A stretch of 64,000 bases of DNA from Saccharothrix deserti (lineage in GTDB: Bacteria; Actinomycetota; Actinomycetes; Mycobacteriales; Pseudonocardiaceae). Positions 33,588 through 42,787 of the stretch are shown one piece after another. The stretch is taken from the NCBI RefSeq assembly GCF_009769385.1, contig NZ_VKAB01000011.1, positions 1-64,000 on the forward strand. The letters run 5' to 3'. A program made the position numbers and the translations under genes. Under the pieces are notes generated by a model, which searched no databases, was not told the DNA's origin, and worked only from the letters and a program-made list of their open reading frames with translations. The first letter of the stretch is position 1, and the number at the start of each line of letters is the position of its first letter.

Positions 33588-35063
33588 TCAGCCCTCGTGC
33601 CGGACGGTCACGCCGTCCCCTTGGAACTCGGTGTAGGTGTACGGGTTGTGGATGGTCTTCGTCTCAGGGTGCTCCGGCGAGAGGCTCGCCGCCCAGGCGT
33701 CCTCGCCCATGGTCGAGCGGGCGTGTTCCACGGTCGCGGTCACGCCGTCGCGCGCTGCCTTGAGGTCTACACCCAGCAGGCGGTGGTCGTACTTCACGAC
33801 CCGTCCGTTGACCAGCACGGTGTGCACGTCGCCGCGCTGTGCCTGGAAGACGACGTGGCCGTACGGGTTGAGGATCGGGAACATGGCCGGCGACTCGTCG
33901 TTCTTGATGAGCACGAGGTCGGCCTTCTTGCCGGCGGTGATGCTGCCGAGGGTCGAGTCGAGCCCGAGTGCGCGTGCACCTCCGATGGTGGCCCAGTGGA
34001 CGACGTCCTCGGCGCGCAGGTGGTTGTGCACGACGGTTTCGTCGAAGCGGTGGGCGTCGAGGTGCTCGCGGGCGCGGTCGGCGGAGATCACCGAGCGCAT
34101 GGCGGAGAAGAGGTCGCCGCTGAACCAGACGCTGGTGTCCATGGACAGCGAGACGGGGATGTCGTGCCGCCGCAGCCGCCCGGTCGGCGGGTAGCCCTGG
34201 CCCGCGTTCTGCTCGCTTTCCGATGAAACGGAGACGTGGCCGCCGGTGGCCGCGATGCGCTGGTAGGAGTCCTCGCTGAGGGTGCTCGCGTGGACGTAGG
34301 TGACCGACGGGTCCATGAACCCGTGTTCCCACATCAACCGGATGCTGTTGTCGGTGGTCGCGCCCCACACGCCGGCGTGGGTGGTGACCCGGAGACCGAG
34401 CTCGCGGGCGGCTCCGAAGGCGGTCTTCTCCGGGAAGGCGGGGTCGCCGGTGACGTCGAAGGCCAGCTGGAGGCCGAGCATGTCGTCGGTCGTGCCGAAG
34501 CGCCGCTCGACGAAATCGCGGAACTCGGGGCTGTTGGTCCACTCCCACGGCGATGCGAACAGGTTGCCGTAGGCCAGGACGAACCGGCCGGGCACGGACC
34601 GGAGGGCGTCCACGGCGGCGTCGCCGTGCTGCGTCGTGCGCAGCCCGTGCGACCAGTCGACCGTGGTGGTGACCCCGGCGTCCAGCGACTCGATGGCCGA
34701 CAGCACGTTGCCCGCGTGGACGTCCTCGGGCCGGAAGATCTTGCCCCAGTTCAGGTAGTAGAAGACGAAGTACTGGGACAACGTCCAGTCGGCGCCGAAG
34801 CCGCGCAGCGCGGTCTGCCACATGTGCCGGTGGGTGTCGATCATGCCGGGCATGAGGATGCCGCCCGTGGCGTCGATCTCCACGGCCGACCCGGGTGCGG
34901 CGATCGACGTCCCCACCTCGGCGATCTCCTGGTCGACGACCAGCACGTCGCCGCCTTCGATCACTCCGGCCCGGTCCATGGTGAGCACGGTGGCGTTGCG
35001 GAAGACGACTGGCCGCCCGACGGAGAACTCGTCGGGCCGTGGCCGGTGCGCCTGAGCGGTCAT
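33588..35063 (-). CDS. Amidohydrolase (TrzN/cytosine deaminase-like)
   Basis: This is a 491-aa metal-dependent hydrolase. ATG at 35063 (preceded by GAGGGAG) overlaps the stop of the truncated DoxX-like gene (ATGA). Metal-binding His78 and His80 lie in IDTHRHMW; later ligands include VTTHAGVWG, TYVHAST and the Asp in SLSMDTSVW. The terminal ADLVLIKNDESPAMFPILNPYG is typical of the ATZ/TrzN/hydroxydechloroatrazine branch. It probably deaminates or hydrolyses an N-containing (hetero)aromatic compound upstream of the ring-cleavage dioxygenase; that assignment is inferred from context. Confidence 0.86.
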   Translation of the reverse strand: MTAQAHRPRPDEFSVGRPVVFRNATVLTMDRAGVIEGGDVLVVDQEIAEVGTSIAAPGSAVEIDATGGILMPGMIDTHRHMWQTALRGFGADWTLSQYFVFYYLNWGKIFRPEDVHAGNVLSAIESLDAGVTTTVDWSHGLRTTQHGDAAVDALRSVPGRFVLAYGNLFASPWEWTNSPEFRDFVERRFGTTDDMLGLQLAFDVTGDPAFPEKTAFGAARELGLRVTTHAGVWGATTDNSIRLMWEHGFMDPSVTYVHASTLSEDSYQRIAATGGHVSVSSESEQNAGQGYPPTGRLRRHDIPVSLSMDTSVWFSGDLFSAMRSVISADRAREHLDAHRFDETVVHNHLRAEDVVHWATIGGARALGLDSTLGSITAGKKADLVLIKNDESPAMFPILNPYGHVVFQAQRGDVHTVLVNGRVVKYDHRLLGVDLKAARDGVTATVEHARSTMGEDAWAASLSPEHPETKTIHNPYTYTEFQGDGVTVRHEG

Positions 35064-35191
35064 GGGGGTGTCTCCCTCGCGAAGCGGGTGGGTGCGGCAC
35101 CGCCGAACCAGCCGAACAGTTTCTGCGCGGCGTGCCCGAAGAGCAGCGCCGCCAGCAGCGATCGCAGCAGCAGCAGCAAGCCGAGGGCCAT
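35060..35191 (-). pseudogene. Truncated DoxX-like membrane protein (43 aa)
   Basis: ATG at 35191 with GGGAG upstream encodes MALGLLLLLRSLLAALLFGH followed by AAQKLFGWFGG, the N-terminal first membrane helix and signature of DoxX proteins. It then diverges and stops at 35060, against about 130-150 aa in the family. The stop overlaps the amidohydrolase ATG. It may persist as a coupling leader peptide. Confidence 0.6.
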
Positions 35192-35206
35192 GCCGACTCC
35201 CTGGTT

Positions 35207-35220
35207 CGGACATCTGTCCG
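35207..35220. promoter_or_regulatory. IclR operator candidate, site 1
   Basis: CGGACATCTGTCCG has CGGACA-N2-TGTCCG arms. A third half-site CGGACA follows at 35226-35231. It lies 16 bases upstream of the truncated DoxX-amidohydrolase unit, in the divergent region facing the IclR gene. The same palindrome recurs at 36220. Confidence 0.65.
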
Positions 35221-35345
35221 CTGAACGGACAGCGTGCTCGTGGCCGGTGTCATTGTCAATCCTGATGGGTCGCACTTCCGGAATTTGCGGACCGGAGAGC
35301 GTCCAGGGTGGACACTGTGCGGACTCCCGTCCGACCGACTAGCCT

Positions 35346-36158
35346 GTGGCGGTGCGGCGAGACAACAACCCCGAGTTCATCGAAGCGCTGGCGCGCGGCC
35401 TCGACGTGCTGCGGTGCTTCGAAGCCGGACGCCCCGCCATGACCCTGTCCGAGATCGCGGCGGCGACCGACCTCGCCCGGCCCACGGTCCGGCGCATCCT
35501 CATCACGCTGGAACAGCTGGGCTACGTCCGGGCCGTCGACTCGACGTTCATGCTGACGCCGCGGGTGCTCGAACTCGGGATGGCCTACATCGGCGCGACG
35601 AACCTGTGGGACCTGTGCCGGCCGCACCTCAAGTGGCTGGTCGACCAGACCAACGAGTCCTGCTCGCTGGCCCAGCTCGACGGCTCCGACATCGTCTACG
35701 TGGCCAGGGTCGCGGTGCCCAAACTGGTCACCCTCGGCGTCACCATCGGCACCCGGTTCCCGGCGCTGCAGACGTCGCTGGGCAAGGTGCTGCTGGCCGC
35801 CCTGTCACCGGCCGAGTTGGACGAGGTGCTGGCCGAGCCCAGCCGGTCCGGGATCACGCCGCGCTGGACGCCGGACCGCGAGGAGATCGACGCGACGCTG
35901 CGCGACGTGCGGGCCAAGGGCTGGGCGGCCACGGACGAGCAGCTCGCACCGGGCATCCGCTCGATCGCGGCGCCCGTCCGGGACGGTGACGGGTGCGTGG
36001 TGGCGGCGGTGAACGTGAACGCGCACGCCGCCGAGACCTCGATGGACACCCTCCTCGACGCGCACCTCCCCCTGCTGCTGCGGGCCGCCAGTGCCATCAG
36101 CGCTGACTGGAGCGCGTGGCACGCGCGTCCGATGGAGACGGCGCTCGCCCGCGACTGA
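35346..36158 (+). CDS. IclR family transcriptional regulator (PcaR/PcaU-like)
   Basis: This is a 270-aa regulator. GTG at 35346 or 35352 are both possible; no clear ribosome site is visible, so it may be translated from a very short leader. The N-terminal winged HTH (about 10-75) reads EALARGLDVLRCFEAGRP, TLSEIAAATDLARPTVRRIL. The C-terminal effector domain (about 80-260) contains TRFPALQTSLGKVLLAAL. The subfamily controls aromatic catabolism. It is divergent from the amidohydrolase-dioxygenase genes and upstream of the CoA-transferase gene, and the duplicated palindrome makes it their likely regulator. Confidence 0.9.
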   Translation: MAVRRDNNPEFIEALARGLDVLRCFEAGRPAMTLSEIAAATDLARPTVRRILITLEQLGYVRAVDSTFMLTPRVLELGMAYIGATNLWDLCRPHLKWLVDQTNESCSLAQLDGSDIVYVARVAVPKLVTLGVTIGTRFPALQTSLGKVLLAALSPAELDEVLAEPSRSGITPRWTPDREEIDATLRDVRAKGWAATDEQLAPGIRSIAAPVRDGDGCVVAAVNVNAHAAETSMDTLLDAHLPLLLRAASAISADWSAWHARPMETALARD

Positions 36159-36219
36159 ACGGTCGCGACCTCGAACAGCGCACCGGTTGACAGGGGGCAC
36201 CCTCCTGTTCAGACTTCAA

Positions 36220-36233
36220 CGGACATATGTCCG
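36220..36233. promoter_or_regulatory. IclR operator candidate, site 2
   Basis: CGGACATATGTCCG is a perfect palindrome with the same CGGACA and TGTCCG arms as site 1. It lies 34 bases upstream of the CoA-transferase start, a position suited to control initiation of that operon. Confidence 0.68.
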
Positions 36234-36266
36234 TATCGCGGTCAAACTGTGGAGGGTAGGAACTCG

Positions 36267-37439
36267 ATGGCTACCAGCGGCACCGCCGCGAGCACGGTCG
36301 GGGGCCCGCTCGCCGGTCTGCTCGTCGCCGACTTCTCCCGCATCCTCGCGGGCCCGTACGCGACCATGCTGCTGGCCGACATGGGCGCCGAGGTGATCAA
36401 GGTCGAGTCGCCGGGTGGGGACGACACCCGGACCTGGATGCCGCCGGTGCGCGACGGGGTGTCCACCTACTACCTCGGGATCAACCGCAACAAGCGGTCG
36501 ATCGCTCTCGACTTCGCCGACCCCGCCGACCTCGACGCCGCGCGCGAACTCGCCGACCGCGCCGACATCGTGATCGAGAACTTCAAACCGGGCGGGCTGC
36601 GCCGGTTCGGACTCGACTACGACTCCGTCCACAGCCGCAATCCCGGCGTGGTCTACGCGTCCATCACCGGTTTCGGCACCGCGGGCGGCGCGTCCCTACC
36701 CGGTTACGACCTGCTGGTGCAGGCGGCCTCCGGGCTGATGAGCCTCACCGGTGACCCGGACGGGTCCGCCTACCGCGCGGGCATCTCCGTGTTCGACGTG
36801 ATGACCGGGATGCACGCCACCATCGGCATCCTCGCCGCACTCCACGACCGGGCCGGCACCGGTGTGGGCCAGCACGTCGAGGTGAACCTGCTGTCGTCGG
36901 CGCTGTCCGGACTCGTCAACCACACGTCCGCGTTCGTGGCCGGGGGAGTGGTGCCCACCAGGATGGGCAACGCCCACCCCAGCCTGTTCCCCTACGAGCC
37001 GCTGCCGACGGCTGACAAGGAGCTGATCGTCATCGCGGGCAACGACGGTCAGTTCCGCAAGCTCTGCGTCGAACTCGGCCTGGAAGAGCTGCTCGACGAC
37101 GAGCGGTTCGCGCACAACGAAGACCGCACGCGCAACCGCGAACAACTGCGGCCGTTGCTGGTGGACAAGCTCAGCCGGAAGCCGGCCGACGAGTGGTTCC
37201 GCCAGCTGTCCGCGGCGGGAATCCCGTGCGGTCCGATCAACCACGTCGACGGCGGTGTAGCGCTGGCCACCGAACTCGGCCTGGACCCCGTCGTCACGGT
37301 CGGCGAGGGCGACGCCGCGGTGCCCACCATCCGCAACCCGATCACGTTCAGCGCCACGCCGGTGCGGCACGAGCTGCCGCCCCCCGGACTGGACGCGCAC
37401 GGCGCGGAGATCCGCGCCTGGCTCGCAGGTGACAGGTGA
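36267..37439 (+). CDS. Family III (CaiB/BaiF) CoA-transferase
   Basis: This is a 390-aa enzyme that moves CoA between acyl-CoA and a carboxylic acid. ATG at 36267 with GGAGGG upstream is preferred to the GTG 18 bases earlier. Signatures are VADFSRILAGPYATMLLADM, VIKVESPGGDDTR, NRNKRSIALD and GYDLLVQAASGLMSLTGDP, whose Asp is the expected nucleophile. It is 31 bases upstream of the citryl-CoA lyase-like gene. Together they suggest CoA activation of a polycarboxylic or keto acid and its cleavage. The natural acid is unknown. Confidence 0.91.
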   Translation: MATSGTAASTVGGPLAGLLVADFSRILAGPYATMLLADMGAEVIKVESPGGDDTRTWMPPVRDGVSTYYLGINRNKRSIALDFADPADLDAARELADRADIVIENFKPGGLRRFGLDYDSVHSRNPGVVYASITGFGTAGGASLPGYDLLVQAASGLMSLTGDPDGSAYRAGISVFDVMTGMHATIGILAALHDRAGTGVGQHVEVNLLSSALSGLVNHTSAFVAGGVVPTRMGNAHPSLFPYEPLPTADKELIVIAGNDGQFRKLCVELGLEELLDDERFAHNEDRTRNREQLRPLLVDKLSRKPADEWFRQLSAAGIPCGPINHVDGGVALATELGLDPVVTVGEGDAAVPTIRNPITFSATPVRHELPPPGLDAHGAEIRAWLAGDR

Positions 37440-37470
37440 CAGGCGACAGGTATTGAGGAGACCCACGACC

Positions 37471-38283
37471 GTGGCCACCGAACCCGACATCTACCCGACG
37501 TCCCTCGGCACGTCCGACGAGACCACGATCAGGCTCCTCGGCCAGGACCTCGCGGGCGACCTGCTCGGCCGGGTCGGCTTCGGCGAACTGGCGTTCTGGC
37601 TGGTCACCCTGCGCCGCCCGAACGCGGGCGAGGTGCGGCTGTTCGAATCCGTCCTCGTCGCCCTAGCCGACCACGGCTTCACCCCGACCGCCATCGCCGC
37701 CCGCATGACCCTGCTCTCCGCGCCCGAATCCCTCCAGGGCGCCATCGCCGCGGGCCTGCTCGGCGGCGGATCGCGATTCCTCGGCGTCACCGAGGACACC
37801 GGCCGGTTCCTCGCCGAGACGCTCGCCGCACACAGCGGCCCGCAGCCCACCACCGAACGGCAGTGGGACGACCTCGCCGCAGCGGCCATCCGGCAGCGCC
37901 GCGCGGACGGCAAACTCGTCCCCGGCCTCGGCCACCCCGTCCACAAGCAACAGGACCCGCGAACGCCGGTCATCATCGGCATCGCCAAGGAGACAGGGCT
38001 CCACGGGCCCCACCTCGCCCTGTTCGAAGCCGTCGGCCGGGTCGCGCCCGAGGTGCTCGGGCGTGCCCTGCCGCTCAACGGCGCGGGCGTGTGCGGCGCC
38101 GCGCTGGCCGACCTCGGGCTGCCCGTGGAGCTGCTGCGCGGGTTCGCCCTGCTCGCCCGTGCCGCCGGGCTGCTCGGCCACCTGGCGGAGGAGCTGCGCA
38201 ACCCGATCGCGGGCGACATCTACCGGGCCGTCGACCGCAACGCCCGCTACGTCGAGCCGACCGAGGACCGCGGGAACGCCTGA
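37471..38283 (+). CDS. Citrate synthase-superfamily protein (citryl-CoA lyase-like)
   Basis: This is a 270-aa protein. GTG at 37471 has GAGGAG upstream. It is shorter than citrate synthase (about 380-430 aa) and resembles the small citryl-CoA lyase branch: LVPGLGHPVHKQQDPRTPV corresponds to the citrate synthase GFGHxVYKxxDPR active-site stretch, and PLNGAGVCGAALADLG follows. With the adjacent CoA-transferase it probably cleaves a citryl-CoA-type thioester, giving an acyl-CoA and a 2-oxo acid. Operation in the reverse, condensing direction cannot be excluded. Confidence 0.83.
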   Translation: MATEPDIYPTSLGTSDETTIRLLGQDLAGDLLGRVGFGELAFWLVTLRRPNAGEVRLFESVLVALADHGFTPTAIAARMTLLSAPESLQGAIAAGLLGGGSRFLGVTEDTGRFLAETLAAHSGPQPTTERQWDDLAAAAIRQRRADGKLVPGLGHPVHKQQDPRTPVIIGIAKETGLHGPHLALFEAVGRVAPEVLGRALPLNGAGVCGAALADLGLPVELLRGFALLARAAGLLGHLAEELRNPIAGDIYRAVDRNARYVEPTEDRGNA

Positions 38284-39082
38284 CGCCGCTCATACCGGGC
38301 TCATGCCGCCGGGCTCATACCGCTCATGTCGCTCATACCGGGCTCGTGCCGGGGGACCCGCGACCTCGACGGTGGTTGGTCGCGGGCCTCGTTGTTTCAA
38401 CCGACGTTTGAACCGGCCGATAACACCGTTTTTCATAGGTGTCGGGTCCAAGATCACCCGATCGTGTTGCCTGTGATCAACGCAGCCGAAGCCTCCGGTG
38501 ATCTTACCGCGGGCCAGGTCGGTCCAGGGCGTCTTCGGGCTTCACGCTTGTTCGAGCATCTGGAAGCCCGCGTCGAACAGCGAGTTCGCGGCCGAGTCGA
38601 GCACGGCGGAGAGCGGGCCGTCCGGCGTCGTGCGGAGCGCGCGGTCGAACTGCGCGCCGGGCCACCAGGACGTCCGTCGCGGTGAGGTCGGTCGTCTGCT
38701 TGGGCCACCAGGGCGGGGTGCGGTGGCGGCGTCGGGCACGATCCGTTACGCGCTCGACCGGCACGACCTGGCCCAGGCCGCGGAGTCCGCCCGGGGCTAC
38801 GAACTGGGTCGGGACGCGATCGCCAGGGCAGCGCGCCAGGCGGAATCGGCTGGGGGTTGAGCGCCACCGCGTCGTACCCGAGGATCACCGGCCCGAAAGG
38901 ACCGAACGGACCCGCGTCGTCGGGAGCGGGTCGGTTCGGCGTCCGTCGCCCCCTCGGCCGAGTGAGGGATATCCCCGGGTTGAGCCCGGCAGGCACCGCG
39001 TGTGCCCCGTGGCGACCGTTCGGACTGATACCGATGGTGCGCCGGAGTAGGACCACGCAGTCGCTGAACAGGAGTGTGCACA
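38284..39082. other. Intergenic region with possible degenerate gene
   Basis: This stretch of about 800 bases has no intact gene. Near 38288-38351 there are short imperfect direct repeats (GCTCATACCGGGCTC at two places). On the minus strand pieces look protein-like in different frames: AVALNPQPIPPG near 38850 and SAVLDSAANSLFDAGFQML near 38570. A frameshifted remnant is possible but unproven. Confidence 0.4.
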
Positions 39083-42000
39083 GTGGCAGCACCAGCGGTC
39101 GGCACGCCACAACCACCTGTTCCCGGGGGTGACGACCTCGTCGTCGACTGGTACGGCCCGCACGCCGTCATCCGGCGTCGGAGCGAGGCTGCGGTGGACG
39201 CCGGTGTGCTGGGCACGGCACCGAGGGGGAACGTCCTGGTCCTCGTGTCGAACGCCGCACAGCACCACCTCGCGCTGCTCGACGTGGTGCCGGCCTGCCT
39301 GGGTGCGATCCGCGCCCGGTCCGGCGCGGTGGTGGTCTGGGTGGCCGCGTCCGGCCTCGGCGTGACCGCCGTGGAGCGGCTGCCCGGCCTCGCCGCGCAG
39401 TTCGGCATCGAGCTCCGCGCGCCGCTGGGGGAGCTGACCGCCGGGCTGTTCACGGCACGCGGGTGGCGGCGTTTCGCGCCGGGTGTGGCCGGGGAGATCG
39501 TCTGCCGCCGGTTCCCGGCGTCGTTCTGGGAACACGACGTGCCCAACGGTCCGCTGGAGGCGGCCGGGGTGGTCACCGAGCACATCCCCGCCGGGCTCGC
39601 GGTTCGGGCGGCGGACGCGGCGCCGCACGACCTGTTTCTCGCCGTGCCGATGAGCCCGCGGATCCCCAAGCTGGTCATGGGCGCGGACCTGCCGGTCGCC
39701 GCCGTGGCCGAGATCATCCGTCAGCTGCCGTCCCGCATGCAGGCCGAGCTGCTGGTCCTGCTCGGGGGAACCGTCTCGCGGGACTGGACGCGCGAGTTCG
39801 CGCGGCTGATGGGGCGCGACGTCGTGGTGGCACCCGGCCTGCACGTCATGACCGCTGAGGGCGTGCTGCGCACGGTCGTGCTGGACGCGAATGGTGCCGA
39901 GATGTTCGCGCCGTTCGCCACACTGCTGAGGCAGGGGCCGGGTGGTGAGCCGGCCGAGGTGATCGACATCGCGCCTCCGCCACCGGACTGGGTGCAGAAC
40001 ACCGCCCGGTCGTACCAGTCGGTGCACGATCGCGGCGTGATCGCTGAGGTCGTGCCGGGTGGTCTGCACGTGCGGTCCGCAGCCGGTGCCGCCGTCGTCA
40101 CGCCGTTCGACCCGCTCGGCTGGACGCTGGCGGTCGGCAGGCCGGGTGAAGAAGTCACTGAGGGCGAGCTGGCTGCCGTGCGGGGTCTGCTGAAGGTGCT
40201 CACGCCGGGGCGGCTGCGGACGGCACGTGTCCGGGTGCTGGGCATGGCGTCGCCTGCCGTGGTGGAACGGCTGGGTGCGGATGTTGGCGCTGCGGGTGCG
40301 GTGTTCGAAGCACCCGCGTTCGAAGCACCTGTGTTCGAAACACCCGCGCCGCCGCCCCGCCCGGTGAATCCGCCGGTCGCGGTGACGGCGACCCCGGTGG
40401 TCACGGTGTCCGGTCCGGCGGTGGTGCTCGCCGCCGACTCGGCGGCGCTCTCCGGGCTGACGGTGCAGTCGCGGGACGACGAGAGCCCCGCCGTCATCGT
40501 CACCTCGGGGCAGCTCGGCCTCACCGAGTGCCGGATCTCCGCGGCCGGGTGGACCGCCGTCTACGCCACCGAACGCGGCTCGGTGCTGACGCGCGGCTGC
40601 GAGGTCGACAACCCGTCCGGCGCCGGGGTCGTGGTCACCTCGTCCGGCAACCTGCTGGACTCCTGCCAGGTGCACGACCTGGGCACATCGGGTGTCGTGG
40701 TCGCCGAGCACGGCGAGCTGGTCATGCGCTCCAGCCGCGTGCGCGACGCGGGCGGCAACGGCATCTGCCTCAACGGCCACGGTCGCATCACGGTCACCGA
40801 CACCACCGTCACCGCGACCGCCAAGCCCGCCGTCGCGATCGAACAGCACGCGGGCGCGGTGGCCACCCGCCTGGCCGTCACCGACGCCGCGGGCATCGGC
40901 TTCTACCTCGCCACATCGGGCAGCGTCCTGCTGGAGGACAGCTCCGTGACCGGGGCGGGCGCGCAAGGCGTGCTGACCGCCGAGGCGTGCGCGCCGGTGT
41001 TGCGCCGCGTGCGGGTCGACCGCGCACGCGAGTTCGGGTTCCTGTTCACCGACGGCGCGGGCGGCAGCGCGGACACGTGCACGGCCGCCGACGTCGCCGG
41101 CGCCGGGATCGGCGTGTCCGAACGCGCCACCACCGAGTTCACCGGGGCGACGGTGTCGTCCTGCACGTCGGCGGGGGTGAGGGTGGAGGGCTCCGCCGAC
41201 CCGTTCTTCCGGCGGCTTCGGGTCGTCGGCTGCGACGGCGCCGCGATCGAGGTGACCGACGGCTCGCGCGGCCGGTTCGAGAACGTCGAGGTCGAGCGCT
41301 GCGGCAAGAGCGGCGTCGTCGTCACCGGGGGTGCTCGGACCTCGCTGACGGGGCTGAGCGTGCGCGGCGCGGCGGAGAGCAGCGTGCTCGTCGACCGGGC
41401 GTCGGTGACGCTCACCGACTGCGAGATCGCCGACTCGGGCGCGCACGGCGTGCACCTCGACACCGGCGCCGAGGCCGTGGTGACCCGCTGCCGCGTGCGG
41501 GACGGCAAGGCGGGCGGCGTCCACTTCGGACCCGGCTCGTCCGGCGCGGTCGAGGAGTCGGAGTTCGTGGCCAACGCGGGCAACGGCATCGGTGTGGACA
41601 GCGAGGACCAGATCCGGCTCACCGCGTGCCTGGTGCGGGACAACCGCGGCTCGGGCCTGCGCCAGACCCGGTCGAGCCCCGGCCTGACCGTGACCGACCT
41701 GCGCAGCTCCGGCAACGGTGTGCAGGACGCCTACGGGTCCGCCCAGTCGGTGGCCGCCGTCGCCGAGGCCACACCCGCGCCGGCCGCGCATCCGGCGGGC
41801 GACCCGTTGAGCGAGCTGAACTCGCTCGTCGGGCTGGAGGGCGTCAAGCGCGAGGTCAACTCGCTGGTCAACCTGAACCTGATGGCCAAGCGCAGGCAGG
41901 AGGCGGGGTTGTCGGCCCCGCCGATGGCCCGGCACCTGGTGTTCGCGGGCGCTCCCGGCACCGGCAAGACCACGGTCGCCCGGCTGTACGGCGCGATCCT

Positions 42001-42607
42001 GGCCGACCTCGGCGTGCTGCGTTCCGGCCACCTCGTCGAGGTGGCGCGGGCCGACCTCGTCGCGCAGATCATCGGCGGCACCGCGATCAAGACCACCGAG
42101 GCGTTCACCACCGCGATGGGCGGCGTGCTGTTCATCGACGAGGCCTACACGTTGAGCGCCGGGCAGGGCGGCAGCGGCCCCGACTTCGGCCGCGAGGCGA
42201 TCGACACGCTGATGAAGCTGATGGAGGACCACCGGGAGGACGTGGTGGTGATCGCGGCGGGCTACTCCGCCGAGATGCGCAGCTTCCTGCAGGCCAACCC
42301 CGGTATGGAGTCGCGGTTCAGCCGCACCATCGAGTTCGAGAACTACTCGCCCGAAGAGCTGGTGACGATCGTCCGCCTGCACCGCCGCAAGCACGACTAC
42401 CGGCTCGACGACGCGGCCGTCGACGTGCTGACCGACTACTTCGAGCGGATCCCCAAGGACGGCACGTTCGGCAACGGGCGCACCTCGCGCAAGGTGTTCG
42501 AGGTGATGGCCGACCGGCAGGCCTCCCGGCTCGCGCTCAGCGACTCGATGGCCACCGCGGAGCTGACGCTGTTGTGCGCCGAGGACTTCGACGAGTCGAT
42601 GATCTAA
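39083..42607 (+). CDS. Right-handed beta-helix protein fused to CbbX/SpoVK-type AAA+ ATPase
   Basis: This is a 1174-aa protein. GTG at 39083 is 8 bases after AGGAG; GTG at 39074 overlaps that site and is unlikely. Residues 1-410 form an unrecognised N-terminal region. A short Ala/Pro/Glu linker follows (about 412-430, FEAPAFEAPVFETP). Residues about 445-885 are a parallel beta-helix of many about 22-residue turns (PbH1-like, for example SGVVVAEHGELVMRSSRV). Residues about 905-1174 are AAA+: GAPGTGKTT with Lys962, LFIDEA with Asp1019-Glu1020, and a C-terminal lid. The AAA module resembles CbbX/SpoVK/EccA. There is no signal peptide, so it is cytosolic. Remodelling of a large assembly or secretion substrate is inference; no type VII secretion genes are adjacent. 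Confidence 0.86.
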   Translation: MAAPAVGTPQPPVPGGDDLVVDWYGPHAVIRRRSEAAVDAGVLGTAPRGNVLVLVSNAAQHHLALLDVVPACLGAIRARSGAVVVWVAASGLGVTAVERLPGLAAQFGIELRAPLGELTAGLFTARGWRRFAPGVAGEIVCRRFPASFWEHDVPNGPLEAAGVVTEHIPAGLAVRAADAAPHDLFLAVPMSPRIPKLVMGADLPVAAVAEIIRQLPSRMQAELLVLLGGTVSRDWTREFARLMGRDVVVAPGLHVMTAEGVLRTVVLDANGAEMFAPFATLLRQGPGGEPAEVIDIAPPPPDWVQNTARSYQSVHDRGVIAEVVPGGLHVRSAAGAAVVTPFDPLGWTLAVGRPGEEVTEGELAAVRGLLKVLTPGRLRTARVRVLGMASPAVVERLGADVGAAGAVFEAPAFEAPVFETPAPPPRPVNPPVAVTATPVVTVSGPAVVLAADSAALSGLTVQSRDDESPAVIVTSGQLGLTECRISAAGWTAVYATERGSVLTRGCEVDNPSGAGVVVTSSGNLLDSCQVHDLGTSGVVVAEHGELVMRSSRVRDAGGNGICLNGHGRITVTDTTVTATAKPAVAIEQHAGAVATRLAVTDAAGIGFYLATSGSVLLEDSSVTGAGAQGVLTAEACAPVLRRVRVDRAREFGFLFTDGAGGSADTCTAADVAGAGIGVSERATTEFTGATVSSCTSAGVRVEGSADPFFRRLRVVGCDGAAIEVTDGSRGRFENVEVERCGKSGVVVTGGARTSLTGLSVRGAAESSVLVDRASVTLTDCEIADSGAHGVHLDTGAEAVVTRCRVRDGKAGGVHFGPGSSGAVEESEFVANAGNGIGVDSEDQIRLTACLVRDNRGSGLRQTRSSPGLTVTDLRSSGNGVQDAYGSAQSVAAVAEATPAPAAHPAGDPLSELNSLVGLEGVKREVNSLVNLNLMAKRRQEAGLSAPPMARHLVFAGAPGTGKTTVARLYGAILADLGVLRSGHLVEVARADLVAQIIGGTAIKTTEAFTTAMGGVLFIDEAYTLSAGQGGSGPDFGREAIDTLMKLMEDHREDVVVIAAGYSAEMRSFLQANPGMESRFSRTIEFENYSPEELVTIVRLHRRKHDYRLDDAAVDVLTDYFERIPKDGTFGNGRTSRKVFEVMADRQASRLALSDSMATAELTLLCAEDFDESMI

Positions 42608-42787
42608 CCCGGCTGCCCTGCCTGGCCCTGGGGCCTCAGTTCGCCCAGGGCACTGGTCGCGTAGCCGACACCCGTCGCCGCGTACATCACCGAGTACGCC
42701 GCCGCGTGTGCCCTGGGCGGCAGTGCTCGTGTCCGGTGCTGTCTTCGATCTCACCGCGGATGAGCGTCCGGCGTTAGGGTCCGGGAC

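Noticed and set aside
38690..38860. Helical-looking plus-strand peptide ending at 38860
   Set aside because: It has no start with a ribosome site, and the opposite strand looks equally protein-like in broken frames; left as unassigned.
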